Source: Erigeron canadensis
Taxonomy: Eukaryota > Streptophyta > Magnoliopsida > Asterales > Asteraceae
Direction of reading: 5' to 3'
DNA: 64,000 nucleotides
Assembly (NCBI RefSeq): GCF_010389155.1
Contig: NC_057769.1
Location: forward strand, 12,214,735-12,278,734
The notes below the pieces were generated by a model. It saw nothing but the letters and a program-made list of their open reading frames with translations. It did no database searches and was not told the DNA's origin. Below are positions 12,081 to 24,225 of this stretch, in pieces. The translations under genes and the position numbers were made by a program. How positions within the stretch are numbered: position 1 is the stretch's first letter; each line of letters begins with the position of its first letter.

Positions 12081-15000
12081 ATGCTTGAAGCGGTTACTGA
12101 AAGTGTGAATTCAGAAACGGTTACTGAAAGTGTGGATTCAGTTCACCATCCTCTCTACAATCGTCAGAATGACCATACAGGACTCATTCTAATTGAAAAG
12201 AAACTATCAGGATTTGAAAACTTCAGTACATGGAAGTGATCAATGTCAATTACTCTAAGTGCTAATAACAAATTAACAATTGTTAATGGGGAGTACAAAG
12301 AGCCTGTTGTCAACTCACCTCTGAAACCACATTGGGATAAAACCAATGATATGGTAATTTCTTGGATCTTAAATTCAGTTTCAGATTCTATTGTAAACAA
12401 TTTAAGTTTCATCCACACTGCACATGCAATATGGAAAGAGTTGAATGAACAATATAGTCAGCTAGATAACCACGGGATTTATCAACTATCTGTTGACCTT
12501 ACCTATCTCAAACAAGATAACACAAGTGTGGAAATTTACTATCATAAGTTGAAAGGGTTTTGGGATGAACTGGATGCTTTAGATACTCCATATGCTTGTA
12601 GTTGTAAGTGCATTTGTGACAATGGAAAAACCAATGGTGAAAGGGAACAGAGAAAAAGATTGTTACAATTTTTGATGGGATTGGATGAAAGTTATGCGAA
12701 TATCAGAGGCCAAATACTTTTACAACAACCCTTACCCACTGTTCCAAAAGCATATGGTATGCTTAGCCAGAAGAGAAGCAAAGGGAAGGAATTCTGCCCA
12801 AACCACCCACTGTCCCTGTAGCCTTGTCCAATTACAATCCCTCCTCAAGCCACACCATTTCATACAAACCTCAAAACACTAATTTGAAGTTCAAACCAAA
12901 CTTTCAAACTACCAAGTTCACTGACATAAAGAGTATGTTCAAGAAAGGTATCTTTTGTGGACAATGCAACAGGGAAGGACACTCTAAAGAGGGATGTTAT
13001 CAAATTGTTGGGTATCCTGTTGGTCATCCCTTACATGGCAAGTTGAAACCACATAATTCATTCAAAGGGAGGTATGTCAACTCAATAATTCAACATGAAG
13101 CCTTGACTGCTCAGGCCACTACTCCAGCTACTCCTCTTACTCTCTTCATTGAGAATAATGCCAATGCCAGTGCCTCTGAATCTGCAATGAACAACAGAAT
13201 GGACCAGCTGCAGAACCAGTTAAATCAATTGATGATGATCATGCAGCAGGCCTCACAAGGTAATATTGATTTTGCACACCCCTGTTCAAGTATTATTTAC
13301 TCACTTGTTTCTGCATGTATTTACCATATTATTGCCTATTGTGCTTATGATTTTAAAGATGCTTGGATATTAGATAGTGGGGCCACTGACCATATTTGCA
13401 ACACCCTTGCCAAATTCACTTCTATAACACAATGCACAACTCCAATATCTGTTGGTCTGCCAAATGGCCAGACAGTTATTGTCAAACAAATAAGAACTGT
13501 CACTCTTGGTCCAAATCTCACAGTTCGCAATGTCTTTTATGTACCTCAGTTTTCCTATAACCTCATATCTATTAGAAAATTGACTAAGACCACAAATTCT
13601 GCTATTATCTTTACTCATGATACTTGCATGTTGCAGGCCCATGATGGAAGGATCACAATTGGTTCTATTTTCCATGGGCTTTAAATCTACACCTCTCCCT
13701 CCCCATCTTCACAAATCTGCAACTCCACAGTTCTTTCCATCAAAAGTACTTCTCATTTTTGGCATGAAAGACTTGGTCACTCCTCTCTGCAAAATCTTAA
13801 AGAAGATTCCTAGTATTTCTCGTTCAATAAACTGTAAAGATGTGCATAAATGTAGCGTGTGTCCTTTGTCTAAAAAAAATCAATTTTCATTTCCTTTTAG
13901 TACTTTTCATGCTTCTGAATTGTTTGGCTTAGTTCATGTTGATATATGGGGACAATATCATCATCCAACCATTAATAAATGCAAATATTTTCTCACAATT
14001 GTGGATGATTAATCTAGAGCCACATGGGTTTATCTCTTACCTGCCAAGTCTCGTGTATCTTCCACTCTTAAACTCTTTCATTTCTATGTCACTACCCAAT
14101 TCAACACTAATATCAAGATAATTCGCAGTGACAATGGAACTGAATTTCTCAATTCTGATCTCACCTCTTATTTTCAAAATCATGGAAATATTCATCAAAC
14201 ATCTTGCCCTTACACTCCCTAACAAAATGCTAGGGTGGAAAGAAAACATAGACAGATATTAGACATGGCTAGATCTATCCAATTTCAAGCAAATTTACCT
14301 CTTCATTTGTGGGGATACTCCATTCTTGCATCCACATATCTCATAAACAGGATTTCAAGCAGTGTTCTGAATTACAAAACTGCTTATGAAATGGTATACA
14401 ATAAACCTCCTTCAGTAACTCATTTAAGAACAATTGGCTGCCAATGGTTTGCTTCTGTCCATCCACATGACAAATTCCACCCAAGAGCCATTCCATGTGT
14501 CCTTCTTAGATATCCTCAAACTCAAAAAGGATATACTTTATACAATCTAAATACTCACACTACCTTTGTCAGCAGGCATGTGACCTTCAATGAAGATGTC
14601 TTTCCTTTTCACAATGATCCCCACCCTACCTTTAACACTCAATCAACCATATTCACACCTATCTTCCTTCCTCCTCCTCTTTCATCATCACCAACTACTC
14701 CAAACACCAGCACTCCCAATACATCATCCTCTTCTACTCCTAATTCTGATTCTCTTGAACCCAATTCTTCTACTTCTTCTCCTATATCATCTCCCATCTC
14801 TAATTCAGAACCAACTGATCTAAACTCTAATACAGTCTCCCATTCTCCCAATTCTCATTTTGTTCCAACCTCTTCTCCCTCTACAACATCAATCAGCTCA
14901 CCCACTTATTCCACTTTCTGCTTCCCCCCCTCAGACAATCTAACAGAACAAGAAAACTCTCCACCAAAGTCAAAGATTTTCTTTTATTTTACCCAAATCT

Positions 15001-16500
15001 AATGTCAATTGCATTCACTCTAAATTTGCCTTATCCACCTACATCAATTACTCCAATCTCTCTTCTCAATCCCTGCACTTCATAAATTCAACTGAGAAAC
15101 ACATTGAACTCCACACATATATCCAAGCATCTAAAGATCCTAAGTGGATTGATGCAATGACTAAGTAAATACATGCAGTAGAAGCTAATAATACTTGGAC
15201 ACTCATGCCTTTTCCCACTGGAAAACACCCAATTGGGTGTGAATGGGTTTATTAAATAAAATACCATGCTGATGGTAGTGTTGAAAGATACAAGGCTAGA
15301 CTAGTTGTTCAGGGTTTCACTCAAAAAGAAGGCATAGATTACAAGGGAACCTTTGCTCCAGTTGCTAAGATGGCAACGGTTAGGACATTATTAGCAGTAG
15401 ATGTCCAACGGGGTTGGAAAATTGAACAATTAGATGTGAATAATGCCTTCTTACATGGGGATCTTCATGAAGAGGTTTACATGACCATTCCAAAGGGTTA
15501 CCAGTCAATACTATTTGCAGACTCAACAAGTCTCTTTATGGCTTGAAACAAGCTAATAGGCAATGGTTCACCAAGCTTACCTCATTTTTGTCTTCTCTTG
15601 GCTTCAAACAAAGTTATGCAGACACATCTCTGCTCACCTACAATCTTCCACTGATTTCATTGCCTTGTTAGTCTATGTTGATGATATCTTAATTTGTGAA
15701 ACTTTTCAACAGCTCATTGATCTTATCAAATCTAAACTTTATCAGACGTTTACCATCAAAGCACTAGGCCCTCTCCATTATTACCTTGGTATTGAGATTT
15801 TAAGAAATTCTGATGGTTTAGCAATGACTCAAAGAAAATATGCACTTGACCTTCTTGATCATGTCAGACCTTAGTTGGGAAGCTCATTTACCTTACAATT
15901 ACTAGACTTGATCTTATCTTTGCAGCTCAGCTCCTAAGTCAGTTTACTCACTCTCCTACTACTGTTCATATGAAGGCCCTAATAAGAGTTATGAGATACA
16001 TCAAGTTAAATCTTGGCCATGGTTTATTCTTTCCCAAAATTAACAATCTTGACCTAATAAATTTATGTGACAGTGACTGGGCTTCTTGCCCAATCTCAAG
16101 AAGGTCTGTTTCTGGTTTTGCTATATTTCTGGGCACTAGTTTAATTTCCTGGCAGTCTAAGAAACAGGTAGTGGTATCTAGGTCTTCTACTGAAGCTAAA
16201 TAGAGAGCTCTTGCAGATAGTACATGTGAGGTTACTTGGTTAGCCTGCTTGTTAAAAGATCTCAATATTAACATTCCCACCCCCATCTTTATGATGTGTG
16301 ATAATGCTTCCACTATAGCATTGGCTTCTAATCCTGTTCACCATGCCAAAACCAAACATATTGAGTTATATTGCCATTTTGTAAGAGAAAAATCAAAGCA
16401 GGCCTCATCATTCCTCAGTTTCTTCCTTCCTAATATCAAGTTGCAGATATCCTGACCAAAGGCCTTCCCAAAGCTCTACACTACAATTGTTTGTCCAAGT
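12081..16500 (+). pseudogene. Copia element 1 gag-pol remnant
   Basis: Gag starts near 12081 and is interrupted by a stop at about 12238. Its body is open at 12243-12821, with the UBN2-like LMGLDESY segment. The frame at 12824-13684 has a zinc knuckle (CGQCNREGHSKEGC) and the protease motif WILDSGATDH. Integrase pieces cover 13617-15002, including a terminal Ser/Pro-rich linker. Reverse transcriptase follows with [12 protein letters not shown] and the catalytic YVDDI (about 15675). RNase H covers 15970-16455 with SDWA and SRSSTEAK. At least half a dozen stops or shifts break the frame, for example TAG in place of the expected Tyr codon after SSTEAK near 16201. Confidence 0.85.
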
Positions 16501-16541
16501 TGAATTGTTGTAATCCTTACAACATATCAACTTGTGGGGGG

Positions 16542-16856
16542 TATAAAGATATAAACAAGAACCAGAATGCAAGTGCAAAAGATGGAGCTAAACATTAATA
16601 TGCACTTCAAAGAAGAAGGCTCTTATGCTTTTGGAGTTTGACATTGTGTAACAAAATGTAATGTTAAGTTAATGTCTAGAAATAGCAATAGAGGATAGTC
16701 TAGGGTCAAAAATGAAAATATATTTAAAGTTTGTTAGTGGAGGTTATTTTCCTTCTTGTATATATATGTATTGAGTTGCATATGTAATTGATACAAGAAA
16801 TCAATATACAAAATTTCACCAAAATCATTTCTCTCTCAATTTCTCAGTTTATAATA
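16542..16856 (+). repeat. 3' LTR of copia element 1
   Basis: This stretch of about 315 bp begins right after the polypurine tract and ends in the segment CAATTTCTCAGTTTATAATA that is also found before the primer-binding site at 11787. The usual TG...CA ends appear mutated to TA...TA, consistent with an old copy. Confidence 0.75.
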
Positions 16857-16872
16857 ATAACAAACTGCTTGT

Positions 16873-19800
16873 CTATTTGACCACAAATCCTATACAATGG
16901 TATAGCTCATGATCATAAAAATCGAGGAAAAAAGCATCCTTCCACTTTGGATGATAATTATTATTGTTATCAAGAAAAACAGAGTAAAGAGGTCTCAAGT
17001 GAGACTCTTGTGAAGTCTCAACTTGAGAGTTATTCTTCATTCTAAAAGGAAAAATATTTTTATAGAATCTAACTTCTCTTGAGTATAAAGTGGTTTTATT
17101 ATCAAGATTGAAGAGTTTGTACCCCTTTTTCTCATTAAAGTAGCCTATGAGAATACATTTATTAGACCTATTAGAAAATTTGTCATTGTTATTTAAAATG
17201 GTAGAAAAGCATAAACATCCAAATACTCTAAGGTGGGACAGACTAGGAAAGCATTTAAAAATTAACTCATAGGGAGACTTTCCGGAGAGAACATAGGAGG
17301 ACAACCTGTTAATCAAATAAGTCGTAGTCAGAATACAATCAGCCCAGAAGTAAGTAGACAACCCCCCTTGAAACATAAGAGCTCTTACTACATTGAGCAA
17401 GTGTCTATGTTTCCTTTCAACAATCCCATTTTGTCGAGGAGTATAGGCACTGGAAGTTTGGTGAATGATCCCATGTTGTTTTACAATTGAAGTGAACTTA
17501 TGGTTTACAAACTCACTTCCATTGTTACTTCTGAAAGTCTTTAACAGTTTTATTGAATTGATTTTTCAGTAAGGAACAAAAATAAGTGATGTTTTCAAAA
17601 GTTTCTTCTTTGATTTTGAGTAAAAACACCCAAACAGCCCTGCTAAAGTCATCCACAATAATGAGAAAATACTTAAAACCCTATCTACTTTGAATTTTAT
17701 AGGGTTCCCAAAGATCCAAGTGCACAAGTTCTCCCAACATATGACTTTTATGCATACTAACTAGAAAAGGTTCCCTGATTTGTTTGGCTCTATGACAAGC
17801 CTCACAAGGGGAAGTAGAGTTCATCAGATCCAAATTGAGTTTCTCTTAAAGAGTATATATAACAGGATCAACAGGGTGTCCAAGTCTATTATGCCATAAT
17901 TGTTTAGACATATAGCATTTAAATTCCACATGATTAGACAAAATGTTCCCACCTTGAAAACTTTTTTGAAAAATATATAAACCACCACTTTCACTACCAC
18001 TCCCAATCACTTTCCTTGTGTTCAAGTCCTGGACATAACATTTATTTTGATCAAAACCAATGTAGAGTTTGCTATCCCTAGCAAGACTATGCACAGACAA
18101 GAGATTCACACAGTATTCAGGCACAAACAATACACCAAACATCATGATATTATCAGTAAGTTTCAAGTCTCCAATTTTCAAAATTCTGGCTTGAGTCCCA
18201 TTTGGGTGACCCACAGTAAGCCTGATATCGCCTATTTTATACATAGTTATTTTACGAGATATCGTTTCTTTTATTTATTTTAAGTTTGTATTATGGTCAC
18301 TTTTATAGACTTTTATACTTAATATGTGATTTTATATGATTATAGGTCTACAAGATGAAAGTTGACGAAAGTATATTGAATAAAGATCATTTACGGAAAA
18401 AATGAAGATTGGAGCTGGAAAGACTTAAAATGTTCATAGAAGATAATTCGGTTAATGAAGTTTACAAGACAGCAAGACGAGGCTAAATTGTGCAACATAT
18501 GATATGGACTAATAAAAGTATAAGTCCAAAAATGGTGGTGGTGTTTCGTGCTTGTGTCCAGCCAAAAAGAAGAAAGAAAAGCCCAAAGCCTTTAGGCCTG
18601 GTTGTTAATAGCCCAACAGAAAAGATAAAGAAATAGGCTAAAAAGTGGGGCAGCCCACTTGGGCTTGATGAAGCGTGAGCCCAAAGGAAAAGCCAAAGGG
18701 CCGATGCCCTTGTTTTGTGACTTGTGCCGAGAAAAAACATATATATATTACTATATATATCCCAAGTCTGGACGAATTAATGAGGGGTTTTGGTATTCGG
18801 TTGGTGAGGGACGAATTATCTATCTATCATTAATTCGACTAAAGAGACAATTGGTACGAGAGTTTTTAGGGAATCGAATAGAGAATTAGGAGGATTCGAA
18901 ATTGGTCGGTTTGTGGGGAGGCAATAATTCGAAGCAACCATCATAACATAATATCACAATTCGAAGGAGCAGCTTACATTCGAATCAACAACAGCCGCTA
19001 GTCCAACTCGTTCGAATTCTTTAACTCTTTTGTTTTTATTTTAGTTGTTTAATTGTAAGACTATATTACTATACAATTATTATTATGGATATTATCTATT
19101 CGATGATTGTTAGTCTTATTAGTTTTGTCATGTTTAGCTAAATTTTTTATCATCCACTGAGATGAAGTGATACATTGACGATGGTTGCATGTTTTTAATC
19201 CAAGTTGATTTTATTAACGTTATGTCGTGATCTTAATGAATCGTTTTCTTGTTCTATATTATTGTGCTTGTGGGTGATATTTATATGCTTTGTCGATTGT
19301 GTCGGAAGTACATAAGTATGATTTCAATTATTTATCTATGAGTAATTGGTGCTAGTTCATGGAGTGATAGTAAACGACATGGTAATCATAGGAAACGATT
19401 TGTTAATTGGGGTTAATAGTTGATGGTGTCACACTAATTTCAAGTAGACATAATTGTTAATACTTAACCAAAACAAATTAATTAATTGGGTTAAATCTTA
19501 TTAAACGTTGGTGGTGCCTATTTTCTAGGATTGATCTAGTTAGTTAATGGAATTGAATAGAGTGATAAGCTTGTCGGCCACCAAGTGAGTTTCTTTGTTC
19601 AAGTCTAGGTTATCTTGTCAACATATTTAGATTGGGTCTTAATTTAAATGCAACCGGAGTTAGTGTATCACGGAGTCGAAAGTGGATGATCCCTTTATCC
19701 TATTGACATAACAACAAACATCTTTTCGATTGAATTCTACGGAATTACTAACAATAATTTTCTTTAACTAACTTTCAAAATAAAATCCAATATGACGTGG

Positions 19801-21367
19801 TGTCTTTAAAAACAAAACTGTTGTCTAAACTACTTTAAACTCGCTTGCTCTTGTCGGTCTCTGTGGAACGATCCTGGACTTACTTTGAACTATATTGCAT
19901 ACGAACGGGTCCACTGCCCGATTGTGTGTAGTAATTGGTACGGAGTATTTCTAGATTTAATTATAACTAGATTTTCACACATCAAAGCCCAAGCCTAGAA
20001 ATGTCTTCCACATTAATTAGGTCCTTGTCATCACATGTCATGTGCTGGTTGGCACCAGAATCCATGATCCAACCAGGAATCATGAATATAGTCTTAGTGG
20101 TGGCATCACAACAGAAAAACCTATCAAAATTAGTATTAAAGAACACATTGGAGTTGAAAAAGGTACCTGCCATATTGGCTTGAGAAACCTTAGACTGAGG
20201 TTTATCACTTAGAAGGTTCATAAGCTTAGCATACTGCTCATTAGTGAGAGAGATAGAAGAAGAATTGCTAGAATTAGAGCAGGGGGCAAAATTATCACTA
20301 GCAAGAGAAGTATCAACAGAAATGGCATTGTTACTGGTCATGGTCTTATTAAAAGGTTGAGGGGCATTTCTCCTAGCATGAGTGTTTCTCCCATAGCCTG
20401 GAGGATAACCAACAACTTCAAAGAATCTGTCAAGGGTATGACCAAACTTATGACACCCATCACACTGAAGTGAAGTGTTTGGATCCCTTCTATTCTCAGT
20501 ATTTCTGTTATTGTGATTAAAAAACTTGTTATTTAAAAATTTGTTATAAAAAGTTCTTTTTGCACTTTCAAAAGATTTAGCCACAATAGCACTGGTTTGG
20601 GTTTTTGAAACAGGTTCACTTGAAGAAATGCCTCTATGAGATTCCTCTCTATAGATTAAAGGAAAAGCTGCTTTGACAGTGGGTAGAGGGTCTTTGGTCA
20701 AGATGTTGCTTCTTATAGGCAAATACACATCATCTAAACCCATCAAAAATTGCATAAGCTTTAAATTTGATGATGTTCATATATCTCTTTAGCAACATTG
20801 CAAGTACAAGTAGGAAGCTTACAGATAATATCAAATTTTTCCAAAGTGAGTTAAGTTTGTGATAATATTCTGATATAGGTGCACCATTTTGAGTCAAAGT
20901 GTTAATTCTGTGATGAATATTAAAAGTTATGGAACCATCAACCTTATCATAGATTTCCTTTAAGTCTTCCCAAACAACTTTAGCATTTTTTGAAAAAGTC
21001 TGACCCAAATACAACTCTTCAGTGACAGAACCCAAAATCCAAGACAAGACAACAAAATTGCCTCTATCTCATTCTTTTGCTAAAACATCATTTTCAAAAG
21101 ATTTTTCACAAGTGCCATTGATAAAACCCATTTTGTTTTTGGTTTCAAGTGCAAGTTCCATTGCACATGCCCACGCCTTATAATTTTCAGTCCCTTTAAG
21201 CTTAAAATTAATCAATGGTGTTTCAACAGTGTCAATAGCATGTAAGTACAGTTCATCACCAAAATCCAGTTTACTGATTAAAGTTCCAAACATATTCACA
21301 GTTTCATCATGACCAAATACATCATTAACAGTTTCATTAATAACATCTTCATTGACAACATCAGCCA
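16873..21367 (-). pseudogene. Copia element 2 gag-protease-integrase remnant
   Basis: Gag starts at ATG 21367 and is open to about 21070, then continues in another frame at 20730-21047. The frame 19982-20755 contains the LMGLDD segment, a zinc knuckle (CDGCHKFGHTLDRF, last Cys changed) and the protease motif WIMDSGANQHM. Beyond the solo LTR, 17846-18244 resumes with VGHPNGT and the integrase zinc-binding start (LWHNRLGHP). The part at 16873-17400 holds the end of the integrase core (YLINRL) and the C-terminal fold (HLRVFGCL). Reverse transcriptase and RNase H are absent. Confidence 0.82.
18223..19984 (+). mobile_element. 1.76-kb solo LTR nested in copia element 2
   Basis: The insert begins TGATATCG and ends CACACATCA, so TGAT/ATCA ends are present. 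It is flanked by a perfect 5-bp duplication, AAGCC, at 18218-18222 and 19985-19989. Removing the insert and one repeat restores a continuous copia reading frame between the protease and the VGHPNG segment, which confirms the borders. The right part contains CTGTGGAACGATCCTGGACT, similar to the end of many Ty3/gypsy LTRs, which suggests plus orientation. No internal domains are present. Confidence 0.88.
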
Positions 21368-22124
21368 TGGCAGAAAATAAACAAATAAGCTGAGAAAAAC
21401 ACACAATAACAAGATAGAGAACCTTAAAGAAATTCAAGATAAGGAACCAGATTCAGGAGCACTGAAGTGCTCAAGACAAGTATTATCTATAGCTCTCTCT
21501 TCTACCAAGATAATGGGTTAGAACAACAAACCAACAAACAAGCAGTATGCAGAATAAGCAGACAGCAAATAGCAAGCAAACAAATAAAGAGCTGTCGCAA
21601 TCGATAGGCCAAACCCTTAACACTCAGAGCCCTCCAAGTATCAAGAAATTTGCTACTAAAAGGGTAGGTAAGAAGGCTCACAGAGGGTAATCTAACAGTA
21701 ATTCCACAACAACTAATAAGGGTCAAATATCCAAGGATTCAAACACAAGAATACCAGAATATGATATCCAAGATCCAGACCAACAAGGGATATCCGCTCT
21801 AGTGGCAAGACAACAATCTTTAAAGAAAAAAGTGTCCCACAACACTAGCAGAAAGTGTATAATCAATCGATTTTGGTATAGACCTAAAAAGATAATACCC
21901 AAATCGAGATACACAAAAAAAATATAGAAGATATTGAACAAAAAATATGATAAACAAGAATTTTTGAGTAATAAAGACGATTTGATAAATAAGATATAAA
22001 CCCTAAAAAATTTAGTGTATATATATATATATACTATATATATAAGAGACTGATTAATCAAAGAATCAATCGAGACAAACCAAGGTCTGAAACAAGATAA
22101 TCGCCAACGATGTCTCTGATACCA

Positions 22125-22598
22125 TGATAAATTAATCAAATCTGATTATAAGTTTAAAGATAAAATGAGATGATTCAACAATAATGAGGCAAAAGATTGA
22201 GATACTCATATAATTACAGAAAAACAGAAATAGTTTTTAATACACAGTAAGTTTTGAACAAACTCAAAATACCCAAAAACCTAATCGATTACATTACAAC
22301 AAAAGGGAAAGGAGACAACGGCTAGAATTGGGCAGAGAATGTTAAGAACCCTAGATGGGTAATGGTTGCGTTTATATAGCCAAGGTAAAACTACATCACC
22401 CCTCTTCTTCTTCCTCTTTCCTCTTCTAGTCCCTCTATCTCAAGTCTTCCAATCTTCACAGCTTTAGTCCCTGATGTATCCAAAGAGAGTAGAAAAGGTC
22501 CAAACTAGAAATCCTGCATAAGGAGTCCATCTACAAAATAAACCTGCATTAAACACCTTAAGTTAGACAAAATTCCATATTAAGTTGACAATCTAACA
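22125..22598 (-). repeat. 5' LTR of copia element 2
   Basis: Read on the minus strand this 474-bp stretch starts TGTTAGATTGTC and ends TTTATCA, immediately followed by the primer-binding site for initiator tRNA-Met. The partner LTR is missing. Confidence 0.8.
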
Positions 22599-22664
22599 GT
22601 TTCGAATAAAATATATTTCAAAAAAATATCAAGTAACTTATTATATGTATAATAAAAACCAATG

Positions 22665-23500
22665 TAAATGTACAAGTTCTTTATGCATGAAATGTACAAG
22701 CTCTAATAACACATAATAATTATTACCAATTTTCATTTTAAACCTTAAAGTTTCTATTTTTTAACTTTTATCTCGTATCAAAGTTTGTAAATGTACAAGT
22801 TCTTTATGCATGAAATGTACAAGTTCTAATAACACATAATAATTAAATTTTTATTTTAAACTTTCAAGTTTTATTTTTTTAACTTTTATCCCGTATCAAA
22901 GTTTTAGTTTTCATTTTTTTTACTCTAAACTTTCGGTAAATATTTATGTAAATGTACAAGTTCTTTATGTATGAAATGAACAAGCTCTTATAACACATAA
23001 TAATTTTTACCAATTTTCATTTTAACCTTTTAAAGTTTCTATTTTTTAATTTTTGTCTTGTATCAAAGTTTTAGTTTTCATTTGTTTGACTCTAAACTTT
23101 CAGGATCTCATGTTTTCATCAAACAAGTACAAGTTCTTTATGTATGAAACGTACAAGCTCTTATAACACGTAATAGTTTTTACCAATTTTCATTTTAACC
23201 CCTAAAGTTTCTATTTTTTTTAACTCCTGTCCCGTATCAAAGTTTTATTTTTCATTTTTTTGACTCTAAACTTTCTGGTTCTCATTTTTTCATAAAACAA
23301 TTTTCACACAGTTACGGTTTATTTTTAAACATTTAGTTTTATTATTTTCATCCGTCTTTTTTAGGTTCATATAACATTTAAGGCATATACTAAAAACCTA
23401 TACAAATTTATAAGTTTTTTATGCATCAAATGTACAAGTTCTTATAAAACATAATAATTTTTACCAAATTTCATTTTAACCCCATAAAAGTTTTATCTTT
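22665..23500. repeat. Five-copy degenerate repeat (GTACAAGTTCTTTATG unit)
   Basis: A unit made of GTACAAGTTCTTTATG, ATGAAATGTACAAGCTC and ACACATAATAATTTTTACC, then CATTTTAACC and AAGTTT, recurs at about 22670, 22795, 22950, 23125 and 23400. Spacing varies from about 125 to 270 bp. It is non-coding and AT-rich. It probably belongs to the repeat whose Helitron-like end lies at 23909. Confidence 0.7.
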
Positions 23501-23859
23501 TAACTTTTGTCCCACATCAAAGTTTTCGTTTTATTTTCATGACACTCAACTTTTTGGGCTCTCATGTTTTCATCAAACAACTTTTACACATTTACGGTTT
23601 TACTTTTAAACATTTGGTTTTGATTATTGTTATCCATCTTTTTATATATATATAACGTTTTTTTAAAATATAATAACTTTTATCATCGTTACGTTTTACG
23701 TTTCTTGTAACATTTAATGCATTAATATAGTTATTGTTGATGTTTTTATACATCTTATTATTCTTTTACAATTTTTATTTATATTACTACATGTTTAGTT
23801 GTCATTTTTTTATAAAAAATTTGGATTCGAATATTTGACATAAATTAAGTGCAAAAGTT

Positions 23860-23909
23860 TATCGTGTAAAAAGTGTCAAGCGCGGCGATTCGCGGGTCTA
23901 ATATCTAGT
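23860..23909 (+). mobile_element. Helitron-like 3' terminus
   Basis: A short GC-rich hairpin (CGCGGCGATTCGCG, 23880-23893) lies about a dozen bases before CTAG, which is followed by T. This matches the hairpin-plus-CTRR ends of plant Helitrons, which insert between A and T. The 5' end was not identified. The five-copy array to the left may be the body of a non-autonomous element. Confidence 0.45.
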
Positions 23910-24225
23910 TGTTACTTAAAATTAAACATGACAAAATCATAACAAAATACGTTATACTTGTTATGTTCATAGTTATTATTATTTTTTTTTTTTGTAAAAT
24001 AAGTTTCGATTCAGAGATGTTGGAGGCAATTTAACCGATAAATTTATCCCCGGGGCCCACATAGTGAATTTAGAAAACACCTTTAGCCAATCAACTAACT
24101 ATATAACATATCAAATAATAAAAATTATTTATTTCTATTGCTTTTACTTTTATATATATTTACGGTTGTAATTTGTATGTGAAAGTGAATTATAGGAACA
24201 TAGTCGGCAAATAAACCCCATCACT
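23910..24225 (+). promoter_or_regulatory. Upstream region of the PPDK regulatory protein gene
   Basis: An AT-rich region with a TATA-like run, TTTATATATATTTACG, at about 24149-24164, roughly 65-75 bases before the start codon. No other element can be argued from sequence alone. Confidence 0.35.

Larger units (their letters stand above)
11750..16856 (+). mobile_element. Ty1/copia element 1, degenerate, 5' LTR truncated
   Basis: A plus-strand copia element with gag, protease, integrase, reverse transcriptase and RNase H pieces in that order, then a polypurine tract (GTGGGGGG near 16533-16541) and a 3' LTR. Of the 5' LTR only about the last 37 bases remain (11750-11786); they match the end of the 3' LTR. 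A primer-binding site resembling initiator tRNA-Met (TGGTATTAGAG) follows near 11793. Many stops and frameshifts show that it is old. Confidence 0.88.
16857..22598 (-). mobile_element. Ty1/copia element 2, 3'-truncated, interrupted by a solo LTR
   Basis: On the minus strand this runs from a 5' LTR (22125-22598) through a primer-binding site TGGTATCAGAG (about 22114-22124), gag, protease and integrase. It stops at about 16857, before the reverse transcriptase, where copia element 1 begins. No matching remainder lies on the far side of element 1, so the 3' half was lost and not merely interrupted. A solo LTR (18223-19984) splits it between protease and integrase. Confidence 0.85.

Noticed and set aside
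18483..18889. Short open frames inside the nested insert
   Set aside because: They lie within a solo LTR defined by its 5-bp duplication and have no protein motif.
16857..22598. An integrated plant pararetrovirus
   Set aside because: Domain order, the tRNA-Met primer site and the presence of integrase identify a Ty1/copia retrotransposon.
22665..23500. A CRISPR-like array, because five spaced repeats occur
   Set aside because: Units are long, degenerate and irregularly spaced, the DNA is a plant nuclear genome, and a Helitron-like end follows.
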